Of a DNA stretch of 64,000 nt, positions 35,314-44,083 are shown one piece after another. The notes under the pieces were generated by a model that did not search any database, was not told where the DNA came from, and saw nothing but the letters and a program-made list of their open reading frames with translations. The translations under genes were made by a program, and so were the position numbers. The stretch's first letter is position 1. Every line of letters begins with the position of its first letter. Source of the DNA: Humibacter sp. RRB41 (GTDB taxonomy: Bacteria > Actinomycetota > Actinomycetes > Actinomycetales > Microbacteriaceae); contig NZ_JAKWJQ010000001.1 in assembly GCF_022761015.1 (NCBI RefSeq), positions 124,001 to 188,000 of the forward strand, in the 5' to 3' direction.

Positions 35314-36270
35314 TCAGTTGGCGAGCGTGAGAGCTTCGAGCTCGTCTTGCTCATGCGCCGCGAGGAAGTGCTCCGCGTCGAGGGCGGCGACCGTCCCGCT
35401 CGCCGCGGCGGTGACCGCCTGGCGATACGTCGGGTCGATCACGTCGCCAGCGGCGAAGACGCCCGGCAGGTTCGTGCGGGAGCTACGGCCGTCGACGGCG
35501 ATCGTTCCGGCCGGGGTGAGGTCGAGCTGGCCATGGATCAGGTGGGTACGTGGGTCGTTTCCGATCGCCACGAACACGCCTTCCAGCGGGAGGTCGCTGG
35601 TTGCACCGGTGACGGTGTTGCGCAGGGTGACGCCGTTGACGGCGCCCTCGCCGTTGATCGCGGCGACTTCGCTGTTCCAGACGAACTCGATCTTGGCGTT
35701 CTCGAACGCGCGGTTCTGCATGATCTTGGATGCCCGCAGCGAGTCGCGACGGTGGATCACGTAGACCTTGTCGGCGAAGCGCGTGAGGAACGTCGCCTCT
35801 TCGAGGGCGGAGTCTCCGCCACCCACGACCGCGATCGTCTTCTGACGGAAGAAGAATCCGTCGCAGGTGGCGCACCACGACAGGCCGTGGCCGGAAAGGT
35901 GCTCCTCTTCGGGCAGACCGAGCTTGCGGTAGGCGGAACCCGTCGCGAAGATGACGGACTTCGACTCGAACGTCTCGCCGCTGCCGACGCGAACGGTCTT
36001 GACATCGCCCGACAGGTCGAGCGATACGACGTCGTCGTACAGCACCTCTGCACCGAACTTCTCGGCCTGGACCTGGAATTTCGCCATCAGATCCGGGCCC
36101 ATGATGCCGTCGGGAAAGCCAGGGAAGTTCTCGACCTCGGTGGTGTTCATCAATTCGCCGCCGGCCTCGACCGAACTCGCGATCACGAGCGGCTCGAGGT
36201 TGGCTCGGGCGGCATAGATCGCCGCCGTATACCCGGCAGGGCCGGACCCGATGATGATGATCTGCCGCAC
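35314..36270 (-). CDS. trxB: Thioredoxin reductase (NADPH)
   Basis: The 318-residue FAD flavoprotein reduces thioredoxin. The FAD motif is IIIIGSGPAGYTAAIYA (4-20), the redox pair C133-A-T-C136-D-G, the NADPH motif VVGGGDSALEEA, and the late FAD motif GVFAAGDVID. GTG 36270 is chosen: AAGGAG lies 5 nt upstream and homology starts at RQIIIIGSGPAG. A much longer open frame running back through murJ is not real. It lies downstream of murJ. Confidence 0.96.
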   Translation of the reverse strand: MRQIIIIGSGPAGYTAAIYAARANLEPLVIASSVEAGGELMNTTEVENFPGFPDGIMGPDLMAKFQVQAEKFGAEVLYDDVVSLDLSGDVKTVRVGSGETFESKSVIFATGSAYRKLGLPEEEHLSGHGLSWCATCDGFFFRQKTIAVVGGGDSALEEATFLTRFADKVYVIHRRDSLRASKIMQNRAFENAKIEFVWNSEVAAINGEGAVNGVTLRNTVTGATSDLPLEGVFVAIGNDPRTHLIHGQLDLTPAGTIAVDGRSSRTNLPGVFAAGDVIDPTYRQAVTAAASGTVAALDAEHFLAAHEQDELEALTLAN

Positions 36271-36365
36271 GTGCACTCCTTCAGTCGCGGCGCCGGTGCG
36301 CCTCGCAAGCGCGTCACCCGCGGGAAAAGCGCTCACTGTGGTGTGAAACACAGTGTAGGCGGATG

Positions 36366-37988
36366 CTATTCCGCGCCGCCCGAGCGTCCCGAGCGCCGCG
36401 AAATGCGACCGCGCAGGGCGCCGATCGCGACGTCCAGCTCCTCGGTGCGGAGCATCCTGAGCATGCCCACGTACACCGCGAGCATGACGACGCCGATGGC
36501 CGCGATCGAGACGATCGCAGCGAGCTTGCCTGAGACCGCGAAGCCGTCTGAGGTCCCGCCGAGCACTGCCAGGACGGCGAGGCCGAAGGCTCCAGCGACG
36601 ACCGCGGAGACCAGGTATCGCCACAGACCGCGGACGATGCGCCGACCGTCGAAACGACCCATCCTGCGATGCAGGAGCGCCGCGGCGATCAGCGCCTGCA
36701 CGATTCCGCCGATCGATACCACGAGCGCAATGCCCATCGCACGGAACTCGGGGGCGACGAAGAGGCATGCGATCACACCGATGACGACGATCACCGTCTG
36801 AACCACCGTGTAGACGAACGGGGTGCGGGTGTTTCCGAGCGAGTAGAAGGCGCGCTGCACGACGAAGAGCATGCAGAACGGAATCATGCCGATCGCGTAG
36901 GCGATGAGGACATTGCCCACTTGAGAGTACGAAAAGGTGGTGAAGATGACCGAGATGGGATATGCAGCGACAATGATCGACACACAGAAAAAGCTGATCA
37001 GGAGCGAAATCGTGCGCATTGCCGTGGAAAAATCGAACCGGAACGAGCCCATGTCGTCCGCTCGGGCGTGCTCGGCCATGCGCGTGTAATAGGCGGTGAC
37101 GATCGAGACCGCGACGATCGAGAACGGCAGCATGAAGATGAGCCACGCGGTCGCCATCACGGTGACGGAGGCGAAGTGGTCGTTTGCGACGGTGTTCGCC
37201 ACGTTGGTCTCGACGATGCCGGCGATCTGGGTGCCGACGATCATGGCGAACGTCCATCCGGCGGCCTTGCCCGCGCTGCCCAAGTCGACGCCACGCCACT
37301 TGAAGTCGAAGCGGAACGTGAGTCCGACCCGGCGCCAGAACAGGAACAGCACGAGTCCCTGGACTGCGATGCCAAGAGTGGCGCCGCCGCCGAGCAGCGC
37401 GATCATGCCAGGCGTCCAGGCCTCGAGTGGACGGAGGCTTTTCGGGTCGCTGCCGAACGCGACGATGAACACGATGAGCATCGCGATGCTGACCACATTG
37501 TTGATCGCGGGGGCCCAGGTGAACGGTCCGAAGGACTTGCGCCCGTTCAACACCTCGCCGAGCAGGGTGTAGAGCGCGAGGAAGAAGATCTGCGGGAGCG
37601 ACCAGTACGCGAACGCGGTGACCAACTCGCCGAAGGCTCCGTGCGCACCGTAGAGCGCAGCGAACCACGGCGCCATCAGCGTGGCGACGACTGTGACGAC
37701 GAAGAAGATCAGAATCCCCAGCGTGACCAGTTTGTTGATGTACGCCTTGCCGCCGTCCTTGTGGACGGAGGCGCGCACGATCTGCGGCACGAGAATGGCG
37801 CTCAGGATGCCCTGCGCGATGATCGCGTAGATGCCGTTCGGCACCACCGTGGCCGTGCTGTATGCGTTCGCGCCCTGGGCGACGGCGCCGATGGCCTGGA
37901 TCAGAATCCACGAGCGCACGAATCCGAGCACGCGGGAGACCATGGTGCCGGAGGCCAGCATCGCGCTGGCGCGGCCGATGCTAGCCAC
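36366..37988 (-). CDS. murJ: Lipid II flippase MurJ (MviN family)
   Basis: The 540-residue MOP-superfamily protein has about 14 membrane helices. It shows MurJ-typical features: an N-terminal MLASGTMVSRVLGFVRSWILIQ, Q-G-I-L-S-A-I-L-V-P-Q-I and RAFYSLGNTRTP. It flips lipid-linked peptidoglycan precursor outward. GTG 37988 overlaps the upstream DUF6049 stop by 8 nt with GGAG 6 nt upstream. The upstream ATG at 38099 would overlap it by 119 nt and is less likely. The gene order trxA-trxB-murJ-DUF6049 is conserved in actinobacteria. Confidence 0.94.
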   Translation of the reverse strand: MASIGRASAMLASGTMVSRVLGFVRSWILIQAIGAVAQGANAYSTATVVPNGIYAIIAQGILSAILVPQIVRASVHKDGGKAYINKLVTLGILIFFVVTVVATLMAPWFAALYGAHGAFGELVTAFAYWSLPQIFFLALYTLLGEVLNGRKSFGPFTWAPAINNVVSIAMLIVFIVAFGSDPKSLRPLEAWTPGMIALLGGGATLGIAVQGLVLFLFWRRVGLTFRFDFKWRGVDLGSAGKAAGWTFAMIVGTQIAGIVETNVANTVANDHFASVTVMATAWLIFMLPFSIVAVSIVTAYYTRMAEHARADDMGSFRFDFSTAMRTISLLISFFCVSIIVAAYPISVIFTTFSYSQVGNVLIAYAIGMIPFCMLFVVQRAFYSLGNTRTPFVYTVVQTVIVVIGVIACLFVAPEFRAMGIALVVSIGGIVQALIAAALLHRRMGRFDGRRIVRGLWRYLVSAVVAGAFGLAVLAVLGGTSDGFAVSGKLAAIVSIAAIGVVMLAVYVGMLRMLRTEELDVAIGALRGRISRRSGRSGGAE

Positions 37989-40278
37989 GCGGCGCTCCGT
38001 TCCGGGACTCGTCTCCGTCGGCCGACTCGATGGCGGCGTGCTCGGAGACGGACTGCTCGTCACGAGAAGGTTCCGCTTCTGCGGCGTCGGTGCCGACATC
38101 CGTCACGGCGTCGTCGCCGACCGCATCCGTGTCTGCGGCGTCATCTGTGTCGTCGGTACTCGGTTCGCTGCCGCGCCGCCGGGCGGAGCGACGGCGCAGG
38201 ATGCTGCGCACCAGGCCGAACCCGAAGAACAGCACGACGGCGATGCCGAAGATGAGGGCTCCGAGGCCTTCCCAGTCCGCATGCACCTCGATGGCCGCGG
38301 TCGCACCGCCACCGATGGTGATGCCGGTCGGGCTGTACAGCTGCAGCCCGAGCTTGACGCTGCCGTTGCCGAGCTTGGCCTTGACGGGAACGAGCACCTT
38401 TGCGCTGGAATTCGCCGGGATGGTCTTGGCGGTGTCGGAATCGACGTCGAGCCGACCGTTCGACGGCGTGGCTCTGAGCACGACGTTCACCGGCAGATCG
38501 AAGCCGTTCGTGACGGTGACGGGGATGAGGCTCTGCGCGCTGGCCACCGTGATCTTGCCGGTCGGGTTGATCTTCACCGAGGCCACGGTGCTCGCGGCAT
38601 GACCGGTGAAGCCGGTTACGGACGAAGCCCAATTCTCGTCCGTTTGCCGCCATCCGACCCCGAGCAGCGACAGCAGTTCGTTGCGCGTCTGGCCGGTGAG
38701 AAGGGTCGGATCCGCGAGCACCGTTGAGAACGCATCGAGGTCGCCCGCCGAGCTGGTGAGCGCTGTCACCGAGGCCGTGCGTGTGGCGTCCTGCGTGGCA
38801 TCCGTCAGCGCGAGGCCGCTGGTGATCGGCGCTGTCAACGCCTCGCGCAGCGATGACGCGTGAGCCCACGGCAGCGAGTACACGGCGTCGAGCGCGTCGG
38901 AGGTCGTGTTCGCATTGCTCGGCCAGTTGCGGTCCAGACCCGCCAGCACGATCGTTCCGCCCGAGCCCTGCTCGCTCACCACGGCGAGTTGCGAGGAGAC
39001 GGATGCCAGTGCCGCGTTCTGCTCGTCGACCGTCGTGGCGCCGACGACCTTTCGCAGTGCCGTGCTGATGCCCTGGTCTGTCACGAGGGCAGTGCCGCCT
39101 TTGACCGCCAGCGGGGCGTTCGGAGTGGTCGAGAGCGACGACGCGTTCGTGTTCGAGCCGGAGACGATCGTGGACTGATATCCCTGTGTCGCGAGGGTCT
39201 GGAGGTCAGCGCTGCGCAGGCTCTTATCGGCGGGCCAGGCGATTCCGCTGAACGTGTAGGGCCACGAGAGCAGCTGTTCGATGGTCGGAACGTTCGTCGG
39301 AGCCGCGGTCTGCGTCGGCGTCGGTGTGATGAACGGGTTGGTGGTCGGGGTGGGTGTCGGTTCCGGCGTCTCACCGACGGTGATGGGCGTCGGGAAGTTC
39401 TTGGGATCGAGCGCGTACCCGAACGACGTCGGGGTTAGCAACGGCGTGATGCCGGACTGGAGCTCGGTGGCGACATCGGCGTCACCGTACTGCAGCGGAA
39501 AGGAATCGTTGTCGAGCAGTTCCAGGTTCTCGAGCCAGGTGCGCGCGCTCGGTGGTGCTGAGGACCCCAGCACGCGGATCGACGCGATGATCATCGGGTC
39601 GATACCGATGGCGATCGAGGGGTGGTTGCGCGCGAGCGTGAGCTCCTTGGTGAGCAGGCCGTCGCTCGCGGTGTAGGTCGCGAGGTCATCCGACGGGATG
39701 AGACCGGTCGAGACCGGTGGCACCGTGATGGGCATCGCGACCGCGAGTCCGACCTGCGCCGAGTCGGTGGCCGCCGAATACGCCAGCGTCGAATACGCGG
39801 TTCCGACGTCTCCTGATGCCTGCTTCACCGTAGCCTTCAGCCCATAGACAGCGGCCTCGCCGCTCAGCGCAACGGCCGATGCGGGGATGGTGACGGTGGC
39901 GACCCGACTCGAGGTGCCGGCGGTGATGCCGATCGTGGCCGTCGTGTTGATGACCCGGGTGGCCGGCTCGTCCCCGCTGTGCTTGGTCCAGTCATCCAGT
40001 GCGTCGCGGGTGGTCAGGGGCTCCTCGGTGATCGACACCGTCGCGGTTCCTGGAGCGATCGACGCTCCCGAGGTGTTGTCGATCGAGATCGTGACGGTGA
40101 CGGACTCCCCGGCCGTCTCGGTGCCCGCGTTGCCCGCGTACATCGACACGGTCGCCGAAGCGGCATCCGCTGCAGCAAACGACGACGCCTCGGTCGACGC
40201 AGGCGCAGGCGCCGGCGCGAGCGCCCCGAGCATCACAGCGACGCACGCCGCGACCAGCGCGCCCCGACCGATTCCCAT
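37981..40278 (-). CDS. DUF6049-family secreted/membrane-anchored protein
   Basis: The roughly 765-residue protein has an N-terminal signal (IGRGALVAACVAVMLGALAPAPAPA) and a large extracellular beta-rich region. A Thr/Pro spacer (TPEPTPTPTTNPFITPTPTQ) lies mid-chain. Late in the protein one membrane helix (about LIFGIAVVLFFGFGLV) precedes an acidic cytoplasmic tail. This matches the conserved actinobacterial family encoded upstream of murJ. The function is unknown; the partnership with MurJ suggests envelope assembly. ATG 40278 is chosen over 40299 because AAGGGG lies 7 nt upstream. Confidence 0.85.
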   Translation of the reverse strand: MGIGRGALVAACVAVMLGALAPAPAPASTEASSFAAADAASATVSMYAGNAGTETAGESVTVTISIDNTSGASIAPGTATVSITEEPLTTRDALDDWTKHSGDEPATRVINTTATIGITAGTSSRVATVTIPASAVALSGEAAVYGLKATVKQASGDVGTAYSTLAYSAATDSAQVGLAVAMPITVPPVSTGLIPSDDLATYTASDGLLTKELTLARNHPSIAIGIDPMIIASIRVLGSSAPPSARTWLENLELLDNDSFPLQYGDADVATELQSGITPLLTPTSFGYALDPKNFPTPITVGETPEPTPTPTTNPFITPTPTQTAAPTNVPTIEQLLSWPYTFSGIAWPADKSLRSADLQTLATQGYQSTIVSGSNTNASSLSTTPNAPLAVKGGTALVTDQGISTALRKVVGATTVDEQNAALASVSSQLAVVSEQGSGGTIVLAGLDRNWPSNANTTSDALDAVYSLPWAHASSLREALTAPITSGLALTDATQDATRTASVTALTSSAGDLDAFSTVLADPTLLTGQTRNELLSLLGVGWRQTDENWASSVTGFTGHAASTVASVKINPTGKITVASAQSLIPVTVTNGFDLPVNVVLRATPSNGRLDVDSDTAKTIPANSSAKVLVPVKAKLGNGSVKLGLQLYSPTGITIGGGATAAIEVHADWEGLGALIFGIAVVLFFGFGLVRSILRRRSARRRGSEPSTDDTDDAADTDAVGDDAVTDVGTDAAEAEPSRDEQSVSEHAAIESADGDESRNGAPRG

Positions 40279-40289
40279 GCGACGACCCC

Positions 40290-40328
40290 TTACACGCATG
40301 CGGCAGCGCAGGGGTCGTCGGGGAGCAT
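40290..40328 (-). CDS. Possible 12-codon leader ORF upstream of the DUF6049 gene
   Basis: ATG at 40328 opens a short frame (MLPDDPCAAACV) ending in TAA at 40290. It begins 7 nt after a TACAAT hexamer, so a leaderless mRNA would begin with it. Its stop merges into the AAGGGG ribosome-binding site of the main gene. It may be a translated leader that couples or attenuates the gene; it may be chance. Confidence 0.3.
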   Translation of the reverse strand: MLPDDPCAAACV

Positions 40329-40335
40329 GACCGCA

Positions 40336-40341
40336 ATTGTA
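40336..40341 (-). promoter_or_regulatory. Putative -10 of the DUF6049-murJ-trxBA operon
   Basis: TACAAT on the minus strand (40341-40336) is a strong -10, 7 nt from the ATG of the leader ORF. Confidence 0.45.
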
Positions 40342-40456
40342 CGGGTCGTGCGGTCGTGAAAGGCCGGGTGAGGCGGCGGATGGCCCGGGCTCACAGGCAT
40401 CCGCTGCCCGCCTCCCAGCGGAGCTGGGCACGTCGTCTCGTGCGGGTGGCCCCCGG

Positions 40457-40462
40457 TACACT
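40457..40462 (+). promoter_or_regulatory. Putative -10 of pcnA
   Basis: TACACT lies 10 nt before the pcnA ATG, with no ribosome-binding site. It shares the 10-nt core TACACTGTTC with the pknB promoter at 6101. Confidence 0.5.
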
Positions 40463-40472
40463 GTTCAGCACT

Positions 40473-41903
40473 ATGCAGAGCGTCGCCGAGTCACTCGCGC
40501 GCCTGCGCGAAACGGCCGAATCCCCCGTCGTCTCGCGTCTCGCGACGGCGTTCGCGGAGGCCGGGCATGAACTTGCTCTGGTCGGTGGTCCGGTGCGGGA
40601 TGCGCTTCTGGCACGTGCCGTGCACGACCTCGACTTCACGACGGATGCGCGTCCCGAGGCCACGATCGCGATCGTGAAGCCGCTCGCGGGTGCCTGGTGG
40701 GACATCGGACGCCAGTTCGGCACAGTCGGAGCCCGCATTGGCGACGAGACGGTCGAGATCACGACGTACCGCGCCGACAGCTACGACGGCGCGACTCGCA
40801 AGCCCGAGGTGGCTTTCGGTGACACGCTCGATGGCGATCTGGTGCGACGCGACTTCACGGTGAACGCGCTCGCACTGCGGGTGCCGCAGATCGTGCTGGT
40901 CGACCCGTCCGGCGGCGTCGACGACCTGATGGCACGGGTGCTGCGAACACCGATCTCCCCAGAGGTGTCGTTCGGCGACGACCCGCTGCGGATGCTCCGC
41001 GCGGCCCGCTTCGCATCGCAACTCGGCTTCGCCGTGAGTGACGACACCGTCGCGGCGATGAGTGCCATGGCGGATCGCATCGAGATCGTCAGCGCCGAGC
41101 GCATTCGCGACGAGCTGGTGAAGCTGCTCACCAGCGACAACCCTCGTGCCGGACTGGAACTGCTGGTGGAGAGCGGCCTGGCCGAGCGCATCCTGCCCGA
41201 GCTTCCCGCTCTGCGACTCGAAATCGACGAGCATCACCACCACAAGGACGTTTATCGGCACACCCTCACGGTGCTCGACCAGGCGATCGGATATGAGAAG
41301 GAACGGCATCCGGGCGAAGAGCCCGACCTGGTGCTGCGGCTCGCCGCTCTGCTGCACGACATCGGCAAACCCGCGACGAGGCGACTGGAACCGGGCGGAG
41401 TGGTGAGCTTTCACCACCACGACGTGGTCGGTGCCAAACTCGCGCGCAAGCGCTTGAAGGCTCTGCGCTTCGACAACGACACGGTGGATGCCGTCAGCCG
41501 GCTGATCGAGTTGCACCTGCGGTTCTTCGGCTATTCGGACGGCACCTGGACCGATTCGGCGGTCCGACGTTATGTGCGGGATGCCGGCGACCAGCTCGAG
41601 CGGCTGCACGAGCTGACCCGCGCCGACGTCACGACTCGCAATCGTCGCAAGGCCGATCGTCTCGGGTTCGCCTACGACGACCTCGAGGCGCGGGTCGAGG
41701 AGCTGAAGGCTCAGGAGGAACTGGATGCCGTGCGTCCGGACCTCGACGGAACGGATGTGATGCGCATCCTCGGCCTGCGGCCGGGGCCGGAGGTCGGGCG
41801 GGCCATGAGATTCCTGCTCGAGCTACGGCTCGACGAGGGGCCGCTCGACCCCGACGACGCCGAGGGCCGGCTGCGCACGTGGTGGGCGGCGCAGGAGCGC
41901 TGA
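40473..41903 (+). CDS. pcnA: CCA tRNA nucleotidyltransferase / poly(A) polymerase family
   Basis: The 476-residue enzyme adds or repairs the 3-prime CCA of tRNAs, which matters here because neither tRNA gene in the window encodes CCA. The nucleotidyltransferase head has LVGGPVRDALL and the metal-binding D-L-D-F-T. RRDFTVNAL and an RNA-binding motif (DDPLRMLRAARFASQLGF) follow. A C-terminal HD domain (LLHDIGKP) is typical of the actinobacterial type. ATG 40473 is used; a longer frame to 40356 is rejected because TACACT lies immediately upstream. It is divergent from the DUF6049 operon. Confidence 0.93.
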   Translation: MQSVAESLARLRETAESPVVSRLATAFAEAGHELALVGGPVRDALLARAVHDLDFTTDARPEATIAIVKPLAGAWWDIGRQFGTVGARIGDETVEITTYRADSYDGATRKPEVAFGDTLDGDLVRRDFTVNALALRVPQIVLVDPSGGVDDLMARVLRTPISPEVSFGDDPLRMLRAARFASQLGFAVSDDTVAAMSAMADRIEIVSAERIRDELVKLLTSDNPRAGLELLVESGLAERILPELPALRLEIDEHHHHKDVYRHTLTVLDQAIGYEKERHPGEEPDLVLRLAALLHDIGKPATRRLEPGGVVSFHHHDVVGAKLARKRLKALRFDNDTVDAVSRLIELHLRFFGYSDGTWTDSAVRRYVRDAGDQLERLHELTRADVTTRNRRKADRLGFAYDDLEARVEELKAQEELDAVRPDLDGTDVMRILGLRPGPEVGRAMRFLLELRLDEGPLDPDDAEGRLRTWWAAQER

Positions 41904-41930
41904 GCGTGCCCCCGCCGACCGCCAACTCGC

Positions 41931-42683
41931 TCAGGGAGCTGGGGGCGCAGGGAGCAGTCGCACCCCGTAGATCAAGCGAATTGGCTCGCGCTGACCGCCG
42001 GAGTGCACGACGTCTGTGCCGTCGACGGTGAACTGCGTGGCGTGGGCGCCGAGGGCACCCGCGAGCTCGCCGGCGCGATCCGTCGCGTCGACGACGAAGG
42101 CGCCGGGCGTCTCGGGCGGCACGAGTTCCGCGAACGGTACGCCGGCCGCCCGGCTCGCCTGCAGGGCGGCCACGCGGACGTACCGATGATCCGGATGCCC
42201 GTAGCCGCCCTCGTCGTCGTAGCTGATGACGAGGGCACTGCCGAGGTGGCGGATGAGGGCGGTCACATCAGCGACCACCTCGCCGACCGGCGCACGCGTG
42301 AGCGCCTCCTCGGGCGCGTCGTCGACGGGGCCGGCGAGGACCGGTGTCACCCAGCGCATGCCGGAGTCGCTGTAGCGGCGCGGCGGAAGGCCGGCGGCGC
42401 GGGCAGGCGGGTCGCCGAGGTAGAAGGCATCCGTGATGCCGAGCGAGCGCACTGCGCGGTCCAACTCCGCGAGACGTGTGCGTGTGAGTTCCGCCGGGTC
42501 ATCGCCGACCTGGCTTCGCAACGCGGGCACGACCTCGCCCCGTTCCCCCCGCGTCGCCGTGAGCAGGTCGACACGGACGCCGCGCGACACGAGCCACAGG
42601 ATCAGTCCCCCCGACGACAGCGTCTCGTCATCGGGATGCGCGTGAACGAAGAGCACGGACCCCGCCGCGGCGAACGGGTTCAC
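41931..42683 (-). CDS. mshB: PIG-L/LmbE zinc deacetylase, likely MshB (mycothiol synthesis)
   Basis: The 250-residue protein carries the zinc-site motif HPDDE (AHPDDETLSSGG), with H-P-D-H later in GYGHPDHRYVR. In mycothiol synthesis MshB removes acetyl from GlcNAc-inositol. GTG 42683 overlaps the glycosyltransferase stop by 4 nt (GTGA), which supports co-translation with the preceding MshA-like gene. LmbE proteins also act on other sugars or in drug conjugation (Mca), so the symbol is an inference from context. Confidence 0.75.
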   Translation of the reverse strand: MNPFAAAGSVLFVHAHPDDETLSSGGLILWLVSRGVRVDLLTATRGERGEVVPALRSQVGDDPAELTRTRLAELDRAVRSLGITDAFYLGDPPARAAGLPPRRYSDSGMRWVTPVLAGPVDDAPEEALTRAPVGEVVADVTALIRHLGSALVISYDDEGGYGHPDHRYVRVAALQASRAAGVPFAELVPPETPGAFVVDATDRAGELAGALGAHATQFTVDGTDVVHSGGQREPIRLIYGVRLLPAPPAP

Positions 42684-43897
42684 GCGCGCTCGCGCCGGGG
42701 CGCTTGCGTGCCGATGCTGTCGAGAAGGTGGCGATAGACATCCACCGTCTCTTCGGCAGAGCGAGCCCAGGTGCGCTCCGCAGCGAAACGATGTGCTTCC
42801 GCCGAACGTGCCCGCCAGATTTCGTCGTTTGAGAGCAACTCCGACAGTCGGTCCGCCCACTCACGCGGGTCTCGGGATGGCAGCAGAGCCGCACTCTTGC
42901 CGTTCACCCCCTCGCGCAGCCCGCCGGACGGGGCGGCCAGAACCGGCACGCCGCTCGCCGCTGCTTCGAGCGCGACCAGCCCGTAGGTCTCCGAGTGCGA
43001 AGGGATGAGCGCCGCAGATGCGTGCGCCAAGAGATCTGCGAGATCGTCGCGCGAGAGCGGCCCGGCGAAGTGCACTCGCTCCGTGATGCCCAGCTCTGCT
43101 GCGAGGGCACGGAGCTCGTCGAGGTGCCACTGGTATCCGTCGGTGGGGCCGCCGGCGATCACGAGGTCGGGCCGGAGTTCCGGCGGGATGCCCGCGACGG
43201 TTCTGATCGCCAGGTCTAGTCCCTTGAGAGGTTCGATGCGTGCGGCCGCGACGACGTACGGCCGGGGCGACGTGCGCCGCTCGCCCTGGTGGAACAATGA
43301 GGCGTCGACACCGGGGAGCACGACATGCACGCGGGTGGGATCGGCGTGAAGTCGCTCGATGATCGTGCGCTGCTCCGCGTGGCTCACTGCCACGATGGCA
43401 TCCGAGGACTGAGCGAGCCAGGCCTCTCCGTCGAGGCGTCCTGATGACTCGGGTCGCTCCCCCTCGCTCAGGTCCGTCATCGGTTCGGCCGCGATGCTGT
43501 GGAAGCTCTGCACGTGCGGAAGGTGACGGCTGTGCGCGAACGGGAGTGCCGACATCCCGGCGAGCCAGTGATGGGAGTGCACGATGTCGATGTCGCCGAT
43601 CGCGTCGAGTCCCACCCGGAAAGCTTCGATGTAATGCTCCTGCTCGGCCTTCGGGCGCAGTTCCGTGGGCCCGGCGTCGATGAAGCGGAGCACGACGCCC
43701 GAGGGAAGCGTGGCGACCGGCGGCAGCGTCGGCGAGAAGCGCCGTGTGATGACCTCGACGTGGTGGCCGGCGGATGCCATGCGCTCCGACGTCGCCCGCA
43801 CCAGCACGTTCATGCCGCCGACGTCACCGGATCCGGGCGCGGCGAACGGCGAGGTGTGCAGCGCCACGACCGCGATGCTCAGACGACCTGCAGGCAT
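42680..43897 (-). CDS. mshA: GT4 glycosyltransferase, likely MshA (D-inositol-3-phosphate glycosyltransferase)
   Basis: The 405-residue GT-B transferase has the MshA-type N-terminal segment LHTSPFAAPGSGDVGGMNVLV and an early His (SHHWLAG). The donor site includes R-I-E-P-L-K-G and the PSHSETYGLVALEAAASG retaining-GT4 motif. MshA transfers GlcNAc to inositol-3-phosphate, the first step to mycothiol. The deacetylase encoded next, coupled by a 4-nt overlap, supports this. Mycothiol would then support the redox enzymes in this genome. A TAGGCT hexamer ends 6 nt upstream of the ATG, so the mRNA may be leaderless. Confidence 0.85.
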   Translation of the reverse strand: MPAGRLSIAVVALHTSPFAAPGSGDVGGMNVLVRATSERMASAGHHVEVITRRFSPTLPPVATLPSGVVLRFIDAGPTELRPKAEQEHYIEAFRVGLDAIGDIDIVHSHHWLAGMSALPFAHSRHLPHVQSFHSIAAEPMTDLSEGERPESSGRLDGEAWLAQSSDAIVAVSHAEQRTIIERLHADPTRVHVVLPGVDASLFHQGERRTSPRPYVVAAARIEPLKGLDLAIRTVAGIPPELRPDLVIAGGPTDGYQWHLDELRALAAELGITERVHFAGPLSRDDLADLLAHASAALIPSHSETYGLVALEAAASGVPVLAAPSGGLREGVNGKSAALLPSRDPREWADRLSELLSNDEIWRARSAEAHRFAAERTWARSAEETVDVYRHLLDSIGTQAPRRERA

Positions 43898-43903
43898 GGG
43901 TCC

Positions 43904-43909
43904 AGCCTA
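43904..43909 (-). promoter_or_regulatory. Putative -10 of mshA (leaderless type)
   Basis: TAGGCT on the minus strand is 6 nt from the ATG at 43897; no Shine-Dalgarno is present. Confidence 0.45.
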
Positions 43910-43944
43910 AGTACCATGACGCGCAGGCAGCCCCCAGCCTCGAG

Positions 43945-43974
43945 TTGGCCGATCGGCTGCCGGTCAGCTAAGAT
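43945..43974 (+). promoter_or_regulatory. Putative promoter of the rpsF-ssb-rpsR-rplI operon
   Basis: TTGGCC (43945-43950), an 18-nt spacer and TAAGAT (43969-43974) would give a leader of about 100 nt. That leader ends in a strong AGGAGGTGG ribosome-binding site before rpsF. The leader may carry ribosomal-protein autoregulation; no clear structure was assigned. Confidence 0.55.
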
Positions 43975-44083
43975 GACCAGGTTGTCTGCCGTGCGAGCAT
44001 CGTTCGAACGCGGATGACGATGCACATACCCTCCTGCTGCAGAAAGTCTGCAGCCGTTCTAGTCCAGAGGAGGTGGGTTAGTC

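Noticed and set aside
35314-37911. An apparent 865-residue fusion of trxB to an upstream region
   Set aside because: The N-terminal part is the wrong frame of murJ; trxB begins at GTG 36270 with its own ribosome-binding site.
36669-38255. A 528-residue plus-strand frame opposite murJ
   Set aside because: Charged, repetitive composition typical of antisense translation of a membrane-protein gene.
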